A stretch of DNA of 64,000 nt from assembly GCA_045544955.1 (NCBI GenBank), contig JAZPZY010000042.1:1-64000 (forward strand). The letters run 5' to 3'. A program made the translations under genes and the position numbers. Under the pieces are notes generated by a model. It was not told the origin of the DNA and did no database searches. It saw nothing but the letters and a program-made list of their open reading frames with translations. This document shows positions 22,801-30,575 of the stretch, piece after piece (position 1 is the first letter of the stretch; each line of letters begins with the position of its first letter). This DNA comes from SIG701 sp045544955. Lineage in GTDB: Bacteria; Bacillota; Clostridia; Oscillospirales; CAG-272.

Positions 22801-24660
22801 TTATTCGTTTTCTTCAAAGCGGAAATCGGAAATATACGCCGTGTACGGATTATCGTGATTCGTGCAGAACATGACGCAGAACACGTTTTCCGGTGCGGGC
22901 TTTTTGGGATAGTTGCCCACGAAATAGCCGGAGGTATCCACCAGTACGCCGTCCACGTAAATCTCCGTTTTCGTATCCTTGCCATTCGGCATATACACGA
23001 TCTTCACACGATGGTACTTCTCCGCCCAATCGGCCGCGGTGTACACGTCTTTTGCCTTGTCGGCGGTACGGCCCATCGTATAGCCGTCATCGCCCCGCTT
23101 GAAGGAGAGGACGGTGGAATACTCAAAGGTGCCGAACTCGTTGAGGAAGAACAGATTGCTCCTTGACGAAGCGTCAAACCGCACGCCGTATTCGCAGGTG
23201 AAGCCTTTTCCCTTTTCCGTACCGGCATCGATGAGAAGCACCGGTCTGCCGCCCTTGGAAAGCGATTCGATACCGCCGAGGGAGGTAAGGCGAAGTGCGT
23301 TTTTGCCAGGGCATACCGGATCCTCCGCAATGGAAACGTCGCCTGTAAAGCGGAACCCATCCGTGGGAAGATCGCCCGCCGGCATTTTCGTGAAATCATA
23401 CGCACAGCGTACGGCAGGCTCTATCTTTTTCGTGGGTGCGGCAACGGATACTTTCTCAATCAGTTTTTCCGCCGTCCAGGTGGAAGTAAGCTTAGGCGGC
23501 GTGATCTGCAGTGCGTTGTAAATGTGGTTTCTGGTGGCACTAATGATCATGGCGTTGCCGTTCAGATCGCCCTCCCACAGGGGCATCGCCGCCAGCATTC
23601 CCTGGTTGCCGCCGATACCTACACCGGGAGTGAAGGTATAGATCCCGTCCATGCCGCGGAGAGAGAGAATCTTTTCCCGGGTGCGGTCGAGAAGCGTAGG
23701 CAGAATATCATAATACTGCTCCAGCACTTTTTTGTCGGGATCCTTCTGGGACTGGATGGCGTTGCGGAGCAGTGCCCAGGGATTGGCGATGTGGCATCCG
23801 TTTACCCCGGGATAATCGGTGATGATCGTATGCTCCGTGCTTTCCATCACCTTATCGAAATAGGGCATTTCGTATTTTTTGCTTTCAAAATAAAAATTGG
23901 AGATCTTGTACGTACCGCTCATGTGGTCGTAATCTCTGTCCGGCGAGGTGGGATTGTGATCCAGATACCCCGTCTCCGGGTTGATCTTTGCCGTCATCAG
24001 CTCCATGGCGTAGTCCATATAGCCGGCACTTTTGATCAGACTGCCGTGGGACAGCATGTGCGATCCGGCAGAATAGATGGAACGCTCCCAGTCAAGATAC
24101 CCGTCAAACCATTCCTTGAAATCCTCCCGGGAATCAAACTTCTTAGCCGCCAGCAGTGCTTTCCCGGTCAAAGGTGCTCCAGAGGCGGCGGGCTGTGCCT
24201 CTTTATTTTTCACCCGCTCTTCCGCCGTGGGATACAGCGGTGCCTCACCGATCATTTTCAGAAGCTGCTTTGCCGCCCCGGACTCGTACAGACGCTTGCT
24301 GTCGTTTATGTTCTTGCCCCAGGGCAGCTCGTACCAGAATCCGTCCTCCGGGCTCTGGTGCCGCTGGGCGAAATGCTTCAGCCGCTCCTTCATTTCGGGC
24401 GTGTAGATCTCCCCGAGGCGAGAAGTATCGATCACGCCGAAATTTTTCAGGATACCCAGTGCCTTGGCGGTCAGTTCCACCTCGGGGAGAAAGCCTTTCG
24501 TATACTTGGCACAGGTTTTGTAGTAGAAGCCGGCGGTTTCCGCATCGTACAGACTGATGATCCACTCCACCGTTTTGTCGATCATTTCCCTGCCGAAGCA
24601 TTCTTCCTCAAAGCGCGCAAGCGCGTCCATTACTGCTTTGGAATATACAGGTGTACTCAT
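22801..24660 (-). CDS. Cytoplasmic helical/jelly-roll paralogue, middle copy
   Basis: A 619-aa protein with the same core and C-terminal beta domain as its neighbours but without signal peptide or stalk domain. Shared blocks include VEWIISLYDAETAGFYYKT, PEDGFWYELPWGK, DSKRLYESGAAKQLLKMIG, FDGYLDW, MSGTYK and RTREKILSLRGMDG. The Cys-rich block of the other copies (CHACH) is NGCHIANPW here, so the first cysteine and histidine are lost. The end reads GKGFTCEYGVRFDA to AYISDFRFEENE. The start follows AAGGAG, 14 bp after the preceding gene. It is presumably an intracellular enzyme on glycan-derived fragments; this is inference. 24 bp separate it from the lipoprotein gene. Confidence 0.68.
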   Translation of the reverse strand: MSTPVYSKAVMDALARFEEECFGREMIDKTVEWIISLYDAETAGFYYKTCAKYTKGFLPEVELTAKALGILKNFGVIDTSRLGEIYTPEMKERLKHFAQRHQSPEDGFWYELPWGKNINDSKRLYESGAAKQLLKMIGEAPLYPTAEERVKNKEAQPAASGAPLTGKALLAAKKFDSREDFKEWFDGYLDWERSIYSAGSHMLSHGSLIKSAGYMDYAMELMTAKINPETGYLDHNPTSPDRDYDHMSGTYKISNFYFESKKYEMPYFDKVMESTEHTIITDYPGVNGCHIANPWALLRNAIQSQKDPDKKVLEQYYDILPTLLDRTREKILSLRGMDGIYTFTPGVGIGGNQGMLAAMPLWEGDLNGNAMIISATRNHIYNALQITPPKLTSTWTAEKLIEKVSVAAPTKKIEPAVRCAYDFTKMPAGDLPTDGFRFTGDVSIAEDPVCPGKNALRLTSLGGIESLSKGGRPVLLIDAGTEKGKGFTCEYGVRFDASSRSNLFFLNEFGTFEYSTVLSFKRGDDGYTMGRTADKAKDVYTAADWAEKYHRVKIVYMPNGKDTKTEIYVDGVLVDTSGYFVGNYPKKPAPENVFCVMFCTNHDNPYTAYISDFRFEENE

Positions 24661-24674
24661 AAAACTTTCTCCTT

Positions 24675-26528
24675 TTATTCGTTCTCCGCAAAAGCAAAGC
24701 GGGAAATGTACGCTGTCATGGGATTATCGTGCTCCACACGGAACATGGCACAGAATACGTCTTTCGGGGCATCCTTCGTAGGATGATAGCCCACGTAATA
24801 CGAAGATCTCGCCATTTCCTTTCCATCCACGAAGTAGATATTGGTTCCATCCGGCGTATACACCAATTTGACCGTATGGTACTTCGTCCAATCCACGCCG
24901 TCGATGACGGGAATATCCTCATGCGTCTTGCCCACCATGTAATATCCCGCCTCGTTTTTGCGGAAGGATACCACGGTGGAAAACTCCCACGTACCGAATT
25001 TTGAGCGGATCAGATCGGTAACGGGCAGATCACTGTCAAAGCGGATCTCGTATTCGCAGGTGAAGCCCTTCCCTTTTTCCGTACCCACGTCTATGAGCAA
25101 AACCGGGCGTGTGTTGCCGGGCGTATGAATACGAAGCACGTTTTTGGATGGATCCGCCGGATCGGGTGCCACGCCGATCTCCCCGCCGGTATAACGGAAG
25201 CCCTGCTTTTGGGGAAGCGGTCCCCGGGGCATTTCGGAAAAATCGTACTGACAGGACGCGGCGGGCTGAATCTTTACCGTTTTCGGCACCGCCTGCAGTT
25301 TTTTTACCACGTCGTCCTGGGTATAGGAGCTTTTGAGTGTCGGCTTTTCCAGCCCCAGAAGATCGTACAGTTTGTCCCGCATGGAAGTGATAAACATGGG
25401 AATAGAGGAAACCTCGCCCTCACTCAGCGGCATAGCCGTATACATGCCCTGATTGGTAGACATCCCCCGGCCGGGGAAATAGGAATACAGACCGTCCGGC
25501 GTGCGGAGATCCAGAATTTTCTCCCGGGTGCGATCGAGGAGCCGGGGCAGCATCGCGTAATACTTTTCCATTACGTTCGGATCGGGGTTGAACTGAGAAT
25601 CAATGGCGTTCCGCAGAAGCACCCAGGGATTGACGATATGGCAGGCGTGGCAGTTGGGTTCTTCGCTTAAGATCACCTGCATGGTGCTGTCCATAACCTG
25701 GGCAAAATGAGGCATCTCTATCTGCTTTCCCCGGCAATGCTTGCTTTCGTAGAAATAGCCGCTGGCTTTATACGTGCCGCTCATGCGGTTGTAGTTGATC
25801 TCCGGGGTATCGGGCGTCCCCTCCAGAAATCCCGTTTCGGGATGGAGCCGTTCCGTTATCAGCTCCAGTGCGTAGTCAAAATAACCGGCAGAAATGATCA
25901 GTCCCATATGGGAAAGCAGAAGGGAGCCGGCCAGATACATGGATCCGTTCCAGTCCAGATACCCGTCAAACCACGACTTAAAATCCTCTTTGGAGCAAAA
26001 TTTCTTTGCCGCCAGTATCTCTTTTGCATCCATGGGGCAGGATTCCTGTGCCGGTTTCGCCTTCTCTAAAACCCGTTCGGATGACAGCGGATACAGCGGT
26101 TTCTCGCCAATCATTTTCAGAAGCTGGGCGGCGCTGCTGGATTCATACAGCCGCTTGCTGTCGCCGATATGCTTACCCCAGGGCAGCTCGTACCAGAATC
26201 CGTCCTCCGGGCTCTGATGCTGCCGGGCAAAGATCTTGAGTCTTTCGATCATATCCGCGGGAAAGATCTCCCTAAGTCTGGAGGTATCCAGAACGCCCAG
26301 ATTCTTGAGCGTGCCCAGACATTTCCCCGTGCTCTCCACGTCCGGCAGAAAGCCTTTCGTTTCCTTACCGGAGGTTTTGTAGTAAAAGCCGCCGATCTCC
26401 CGGTCGTACAGATTAACGATCCAGTCGATCATCCGATCCACCGTTTCTTTGCCGAAGCACTCCTCCTCCAGTCGGTACAGTGCATCATACACTTCTTTTG
26501 TATACTTTCTTTGTTCCATGGCAGGCAT
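24675..26528 (-). CDS. Cytoplasmic helical/jelly-roll paralogue, first copy of the operon
   Basis: A 617-aa protein of the same unrecognised family, with no signal peptide. The core contains IDWIVNLYDREIGGFYYKT, GKETKGFLPDVEST, SPEDGFWYELPWGK, DSKRLYESSSAAQLLKMIG, YLDWNGSMYLAGSLLLSHMG, MSGTYKASGY and CHACHIVNPW. The last ~190 residues are the beta domain ending AYISRFAFAENE. Two ATGs are possible: one 8 nt after AAAGGAG (chosen), and one three codons on behind GAGGAG. An upstream promoter and a leader of about 70 nt rule out the much longer open frame. It heads the three-paralogue operon. Confidence 0.68.
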   Translation of the reverse strand: MPAMEQRKYTKEVYDALYRLEEECFGKETVDRMIDWIVNLYDREIGGFYYKTSGKETKGFLPDVESTGKCLGTLKNLGVLDTSRLREIFPADMIERLKIFARQHQSPEDGFWYELPWGKHIGDSKRLYESSSAAQLLKMIGEKPLYPLSSERVLEKAKPAQESCPMDAKEILAAKKFCSKEDFKSWFDGYLDWNGSMYLAGSLLLSHMGLIISAGYFDYALELITERLHPETGFLEGTPDTPEINYNRMSGTYKASGYFYESKHCRGKQIEMPHFAQVMDSTMQVILSEEPNCHACHIVNPWVLLRNAIDSQFNPDPNVMEKYYAMLPRLLDRTREKILDLRTPDGLYSYFPGRGMSTNQGMYTAMPLSEGEVSSIPMFITSMRDKLYDLLGLEKPTLKSSYTQDDVVKKLQAVPKTVKIQPAASCQYDFSEMPRGPLPQKQGFRYTGGEIGVAPDPADPSKNVLRIHTPGNTRPVLLIDVGTEKGKGFTCEYEIRFDSDLPVTDLIRSKFGTWEFSTVVSFRKNEAGYYMVGKTHEDIPVIDGVDWTKYHTVKLVYTPDGTNIYFVDGKEMARSSYYVGYHPTKDAPKDVFCAMFRVEHDNPMTAYISRFAFAENE

Positions 26529-26606
26529 CTCCTCTTCTCCTTTGCAGAAAAATGGAATCCATTTCGTGAAAATCAACAAACCCGAGCTGTTTTCATCTAC
26601 AAGAAT

Positions 26607-26635
26607 AGTATATAATGTTCCAGTGAGAATTGCAA
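26607..26635 (-). promoter_or_regulatory. Promoter of the three-paralogue operon
   Basis: Minus-strand TTGCAA and TATACT with a 17-bp spacer. The predicted start lies inside the long open frame, which supports the shorter start chosen for the first gene. Confidence 0.75.
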
Positions 26636-26683
26636 TGTATTTCTTGCTGTTTTTTATGTAAATCTTGCTCAATTTGCAGATAA

Positions 26684-26720
26684 AAACAGCACGGTGCCGT
26701 GCCCGGCCGCCGTGCTGTTT
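26684..26720 (-). terminator. Terminator of the TIM-barrel hydrolase gene
   Basis: An 11-bp perfect outer stem (AAACAGCACGG / CCGTGCTGTTT) around a GC-rich centre, with TTTTTAT on the minus-strand 3' side. Confidence 0.8.
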
Positions 26721-26730
26721 AGTATATTTG

Positions 26731-28950
26731 TTATTTTCCGAATCGCTGCTCCATGTAGCGGCAGTTTACGTATTTCTCCATGAGTGCCGCCCGGTTATAG
26801 AAATAATGGTTGGCAGAATCAAATCCAATAGTGGGATCGTGTGCCTGTACGGCGGCAAGCCGCATGGCGAGCAGCGCCTCCTCCCGGGCAATCTCGGCAA
26901 GATCACCCGCCGCACGCCCGTCACGCACCCGAACAAAACGGATCTGCAAATAGACAGAACGGAAATGGCAGTACGAAGCCTCCGCCGCGTCTGCCAGCAG
27001 ACGCAGAGCCGGCGACTGTGCCATAAGTTCCTTTGGAATCTCCGAAAGAATATGCAGTCCCTTTTCCCACTGGGAAGACATCAGGCGGAACTGCTCCTCA
27101 AACACGTCCTCCGGATACATACTCCGCCAGTTGTCCAGATCGTCGTACGGGATGCCGGTCATGGTGGATTCAAATCCGCTGGGCACGGCATACAGAAGGT
27201 TGGAAGGCCCTGCGAGATGCGGTGCCCGGTATGCCACTTTAATATGGAACGGGAAATGATCGAACGCTTCGGTGAAATACCGTCCGGCCGCCTCTACCGC
27301 ATCCACCGACGCTTCCGGGAATACGTTTTCGTACAGTTCCCGGAGGGTGGGAATCGATTCGCTCTGATAGAACAGCGGCGAAAGCATGGAAAACGTGGGC
27401 GAGGGGAATCCGCCCAGCGTCCAGCCAAGCATCACGCTGTCCACGCCCTCCCGGCAAAGGGAGGTCATATGCTGATACACCTGCCCGAACGCCGGCAAAA
27501 ACGGTGTAAACGAACATTCCCACGTATTGTTGAACTGACATTTTGCCGCCGCATCATGTCCGGCTTTGTGGGCGGTTTCCCACACGCCTTTTGCCATTTT
27601 GCCGGGGCCTACCACGGAAATGGAATAGTCCAGAACGCTGGTCTGTACGCCGCCGATGACCTTTTCCACGGCACGCTCGCTGACCGCCATCACGGCGATC
27701 TCCTTCGGCATCCGGTCGATGGCATCTGCAATCATGGAGTCATCCCAGTTCCAGATCCAGGCGATCATGCGAATATCCGGCTTCACCGAGGCGGCGGCTT
27801 TGTAGATCAGCGTATTGACCTCGGCGATTACCTCCGCACGGGTACGTTTTTTGCAGCGGGGACAGTTGGTCTCACCATTTAACTGATGAGAATAGCAGTT
27901 GGTATGATTCTCCGAAGCAGTGATGGTAAAGAATCCGCCCAGAAGCGGCACCTCACGCACCAACATGGAGACCGAATCGGTGAGATATTTCTGCACCTCG
28001 GGCGTGGACGTGCATAGGCATGCGTTTACGATGGCATCCGCACGCGGTGCGGAATCCATGTCCGTCTTCAGGCGGAACGTTTCCCCCTGAAGATGGGGAT
28101 ATTTCTCAAAGAAAGCAAGCGGCATGCACCGGGGCTCGTTCAGATACAAAAACAGCCGGATACCGTATTTCGCCATGCGTTCCGTCAGCTTCCGAAGCCC
28201 CTCCAGACGTGCTTCCCAGCCCTCCGACATGGCAGGTTCAAAGGGAAAGGGAGTAAGCTTATACAGCACCGCCTGGCACCAGATTCCGTTTATGCCCACT
28301 GCCTGATAAGCCTTCAGCAGGCTTTCCGGGAACGAATATTCCAGCCCGGAGGTAAAGGCATCCCCGTACAGTGCACTGTAGGAATATACGATCCGATCCT
28401 TGAAGCGGGGCTTTGCCGCCGGATCCACGCCCCGGGGCGGCTCTACGCTTTCATACAGCGGGGCAAAATCAAAGGGTTTTGCACTCTCCGCCGGCACGGC
28501 GGCAGAAAAGGCCTCCGTCGCTTCCCTTATGGGGATCAGTGCCTCGTGCTGTTCCGGCGTCAGCTCGTGCCAGACGAGCTTTGGCAGATCCGGCTTCAGT
28601 CTGCCCAGCTTTACGTCCAGAAAATCGTCTTCCTTCAGGGTAAACGCCAACTCTTCCATGCTCCATCCAAGAAGCGTACAAAGCTGCCCGTAGGTAACAA
28701 GGTGCCAGTTGGCACGGATAATGGTGATATATCCGTACACCCGCCAGTCCGCCGTGATCTCTCCGGGAACAGGCAGTCCCATCTCCCCGGCCAAAGCGTT
28801 GATATGTGCTTCGTCCGTCTCCACCGTCTCAGCCAGGACAGAGGCCGGCAGCATATTCCAGTTCCGGTAAACAAAGGTGCAGAGAGGATCGGGAAAATGA
28901 TCGTAGTGTATCCGCTTCCCGGCACGGATCGAGGGCAGTTCGTATGACAT
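26731..28950 (-). CDS. Putative TIM-barrel glycoside hydrolase, no signal peptide
   Basis: A 739-aa protein that looks like an intracellular glycosidase but matches no family I can name with certainty. After about 200 residues of mixed N-terminal sequence, a barrel-like domain begins near RIVYSYSALYGD. It includes YQAVGINGIWCQAVLYKLTP, KYGIRLFLYLNEP and LGGFFTITASENHTNCYSH, where the Glu after a beta strand resembles an acid/base residue of clan-A or GH20-like enzymes. A NCPRCKKR pair of cysteines follows, possibly a structural zinc. DIRMIAWIWNWDDSMIAD and VMLGWTLGGFPSPT are further strand-loop blocks. The start follows GGAGG; a longer frame begins upstream of the promoter. Single-gene transcript ahead of the paralogue operon. 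Confidence 0.6.
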   Translation of the reverse strand: MSYELPSIRAGKRIHYDHFPDPLCTFVYRNWNMLPASVLAETVETDEAHINALAGEMGLPVPGEITADWRVYGYITIIRANWHLVTYGQLCTLLGWSMEELAFTLKEDDFLDVKLGRLKPDLPKLVWHELTPEQHEALIPIREATEAFSAAVPAESAKPFDFAPLYESVEPPRGVDPAAKPRFKDRIVYSYSALYGDAFTSGLEYSFPESLLKAYQAVGINGIWCQAVLYKLTPFPFEPAMSEGWEARLEGLRKLTERMAKYGIRLFLYLNEPRCMPLAFFEKYPHLQGETFRLKTDMDSAPRADAIVNACLCTSTPEVQKYLTDSVSMLVREVPLLGGFFTITASENHTNCYSHQLNGETNCPRCKKRTRAEVIAEVNTLIYKAAASVKPDIRMIAWIWNWDDSMIADAIDRMPKEIAVMAVSERAVEKVIGGVQTSVLDYSISVVGPGKMAKGVWETAHKAGHDAAAKCQFNNTWECSFTPFLPAFGQVYQHMTSLCREGVDSVMLGWTLGGFPSPTFSMLSPLFYQSESIPTLRELYENVFPEASVDAVEAAGRYFTEAFDHFPFHIKVAYRAPHLAGPSNLLYAVPSGFESTMTGIPYDDLDNWRSMYPEDVFEEQFRLMSSQWEKGLHILSEIPKELMAQSPALRLLADAAEASYCHFRSVYLQIRFVRVRDGRAAGDLAEIAREEALLAMRLAAVQAHDPTIGFDSANHYFYNRAALMEKYVNCRYMEQRFGK

Positions 28951-28999
28951 AAAAACCTCCGACAAGGTAATGTATTTTATATTCAGGTTCCTGCAAATC

Positions 29000-29028
29000 A
29001 GTATAACACACCTGCCTTTCTTTTGCAA
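29000..29028 (-). promoter_or_regulatory. Promoter of the TIM-barrel hydrolase gene
   Basis: Minus-strand TTGCAA and TATACT with a 17-bp spacer and GTGTGT before the -10. The -35/-10 pair closely matches the paralogue operon promoter. Confidence 0.75.
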
Positions 29029-29187
29029 GCATTTCTCCAAAAATCTCCTTCTTCCGGCATGGTTGAAAGCAGCCATAACTGAAATTTCACCGTTTGGACA
29101 TACCTTTCCGCTTTTGTTTTCACAATTATCTGGTAAAATTTTAGGGCTGTGCACAGCACGCTATTCTGAAAAAACGAGGTGTCCCCA

Positions 29188-29862
29188 TTGGCTCGCGAAA
29201 AACTGGCTGACCGCAAGCTCCCCTCCTATACGAAGGGAGAAGAAATCTTCAATATGGTATCCCACATCGTGGGCGGTGCTCTGGGTATCACCGCTTTGAC
29301 GCTGTGCGTGATCTTTGCCGCCCTGCACCACAACGTATACGGCGTGGTGGGCAGTGCCATCTACGGGGCGTCCCTGATCGTCCTGTATACCATGTCCAGT
29401 CTGTATCACGGACTGCCGGCGGATAAAACGGCAAAAAAGGTATTCCAGATTCTGGATCACTGCTCCATTTTTCTTCTGATTGCCGGCACGTACACCCCCA
29501 TCAGTCTCGGGCCCCTGCGGGAGTACAGCACGCCCCTTGGCTGGGTGATCTTCGGTGTGGTATGGGGGGCGGCCGCTATCGGCATCGTGTTCAATTCCAT
29601 TGATATAAAAGCCTACCGGAAGTTCTCCGCCATCTGCTATTTGGCCATGGGCTGGTGCGTGGTATTCGCCTGGAAAGCCACCGTTACGGCACTGCATCCA
29701 AACGCCATCGTTTTGCTTCTGGCAGGGGGCATTTCCTACACCGTAGGGGCGCTGGTATATTATTTCTTCAAGAAAAAGAGATACATGCATTCCGTATTCC
29801 ATCTGTTCGTTCTGGCCGGCAGTATCCTGCATTTCTTTACGATTCTGCTCTACTGCATCTGA
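29188..29862 (+). CDS. Hemolysin III / PAQR-type membrane protein
   Basis: A 224-aa seven-helix protein of the HlyIII (YqfA/TrhA, PAQR) family in the cytoplasmic membrane. Conserved histidine motifs are MVSHIVGGALGITAL, SSLYHGLP with DHCSIFLLIAGTYTPI, and the C-terminal HSVFHLFVLAGSILHFF. Some relatives control membrane fluidity; the hemolysin name is historical. I chose the TTG start (MAREKLADRK) because GAGGTG lies 6 nt upstream; a GTG three codons earlier overlaps that ribosome site. It diverges from the hydrolase gene and ends at a strong terminator. Confidence 0.88.
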   Translation: MAREKLADRKLPSYTKGEEIFNMVSHIVGGALGITALTLCVIFAALHHNVYGVVGSAIYGASLIVLYTMSSLYHGLPADKTAKKVFQILDHCSIFLLIAGTYTPISLGPLREYSTPLGWVIFGVVWGAAAIGIVFNSIDIKAYRKFSAICYLAMGWCVVFAWKATVTALHPNAIVLLLAGGISYTVGALVYYFFKKKRYMHSVFHLFVLAGSILHFFTILLYCI

Positions 29863-29876
29863 CCGCCTATTCCGAC

Positions 29877-29905
29877 AGGAGCCGCGCGAAAACCGTGCGG
29901 CTCCT
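29877..29905 (+). terminator. Terminator of the hemolysin III gene
   Basis: A 9-bp stem (AGGAGCCGC / GCGGCTCCT) followed by GTAATATTTTTTG. Confidence 0.85.
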
Positions 29906-29936
29906 GTAATATTTTTTGAAAAATCCGTCCCGGTGA

Positions 29937-29966
29937 TTGACACGCCGGGGGAAAATGTGATATAAT
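29937..29966 (+). promoter_or_regulatory. tRNA-Gln promoter
   Basis: TTGACA and TATAAT with an 18-bp spacer, 11 bp upstream of the mature tRNA. Confidence 0.85.
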
Positions 29967-29977
29967 AACTGATACGG

Positions 29978-30053
29978 TGGGATATCGCCAAGTCGGTAAG
30001 GCACAGGACTTTGACTCCTGCATTCGCTGGTTCGAGTCCAGCTATCCCAGCCA
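29978..30053 (+). tRNA. tRNA-Gln(TTG)
   Basis: A complete cloverleaf. The acceptor TGGGATA pairs with TATCCCA, followed by discriminator G and an encoded CCA. The anticodon stem CAGGA/TCCTG encloses the loop CTTTGAC with anticodon TTG. The T-arm contains GGTTCGAGTCC. It has its own promoter and is followed 3 nt later by a long terminator hairpin. A decayed copy of its last 26 nt lies 164 nt downstream. Confidence 0.95.
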
Positions 30054-30090
30054 AAGAAAGCCATACGGCAGATGCCGTATGGCTTTCTTT
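30053..30090 (+). terminator. tRNA-Gln terminator, identical hairpin to that after sdpI
   Basis: An 18-bp stem built on AAAGCCATACGGCA/TGCCGTATGGCTTT with a GA loop, followed by CGTTTG. The 30-nt core is identical, in transcribed orientation, to the sdpI terminator 1.9 kb away. Confidence 0.85.
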
Positions 30091-30109
30091 CGTTTGAATC
30101 GATGACGAA

Positions 30110-30217
30110 GAACCACTCCGATGCGTATGCATCGGATAAGGTTTTCGCAAAAACGGAACGGACGGCTTGATACATTCCATGCGAAAACCGTGGTTCAGTG
30201 TCCAGCTATCCCAGCCA
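30110..30217 (+). other. Predicted three-way-junction element ending in a tRNA-Gln 3' remnant
   Basis: Three stems abut exactly. P1 is GAACCAC (30110-30116) with GTGGTTC (30190-30196). P2 is TCCGATGC / GCATCGGA with a GTAT loop, directly following P1. After a 3-nt TAA linker, P3 is GGTTTTCGC (30140-30148) with GCGAAAACC (30181-30189), directly followed by the P1 return strand; its 32-nt loop holds an inner GGAA/TTCC. The final 27 nt, TGGTTC through CCAGCCA, copy the T-arm and acceptor end of the preceding tRNA-Gln with a one-base insertion and two changes. The element near tRNA-Val has the same layout. Confidence 0.7.
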
Positions 30218-30218
30218 T

Positions 30219-30252
30219 AAAAAGAGAGAACACATCCGTGTTCTCTCTTTTT
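30219..30252 (+). terminator. Terminator after the tRNA-Gln remnant
   Basis: A 15-bp perfect stem (AAAAAGAGAGAACAC / GTGTTCTCTCTTTTT, 4-nt loop) begins 2 nt after the remnant's CCA. Its placement is what would be expected behind a real tRNA gene. Confidence 0.8.
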
Positions 30253-30510
30253 ATCGTTCGTATAATCGCCGATGGCGGAAGAAATCCACCTGCGGTGGAT
30301 GAAATCGCTTCGCGGGGAGAGGGGACGGATTTACTTTCATCTGAGGCAGCACGCCGAAGATTTCATCCGAACGGAGTGAGGCTTTCATCGTGGCTATGCC
30401 ACGATTTCATTGACTATTTTTAGATTTTTGGGTATAAAAAACTTTACAGTAACGCACTCTCCCTCCGTCGCCTACGGCGCCAGCTCCCTCCCGGAGGGAG
30501 TCTATTTGCC
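30253..30510. repeat. Palindrome-rich intergenic repeat region
   Basis: No gene is visible. It contains a series of small perfect palindromes: ATCCACC/GGTGGAT at 30284-30300, ATCGTGGC/GCCACGAT at 30387-30405, and CTCCCTC/GAGGGAG at 30484-30500, interspersed with TTTCATC and ATGAAATC words. This composition is typical of dispersed REP-like repeats. It separates the tRNA region from the lower-GC gene. Confidence 0.55.
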
Positions 30511-30518
30511 CAAAACAG

Positions 30519-30547
30519 TTGAAATGCTTACAAAATTGCGGTATAAT
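30519..30547 (+). promoter_or_regulatory. Promoter of the lower-GC DUF4259-like gene
   Basis: TTGAAA and TATAAT with a 17-bp spacer, immediately after the palindrome cluster. Confidence 0.8.
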
Positions 30548-30575
30548 AAAGAAAAAAGGAAAAGGTGGTATTTTT

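Noticed and set aside
20449..26528. CHACH in two paralogues as a c-type haem motif
   Set aside because: It fits CxxCH by chance, but two of the three proteins are cytoplasmic, the middle paralogue lacks the first Cys, and there is no other haem-protein feature.
29977..30217. A second functional tRNA-Gln at the downstream copy
   Set aside because: Only the T-arm and 3' acceptor strand are present; no anticodon arm or 5' acceptor strand precedes them.
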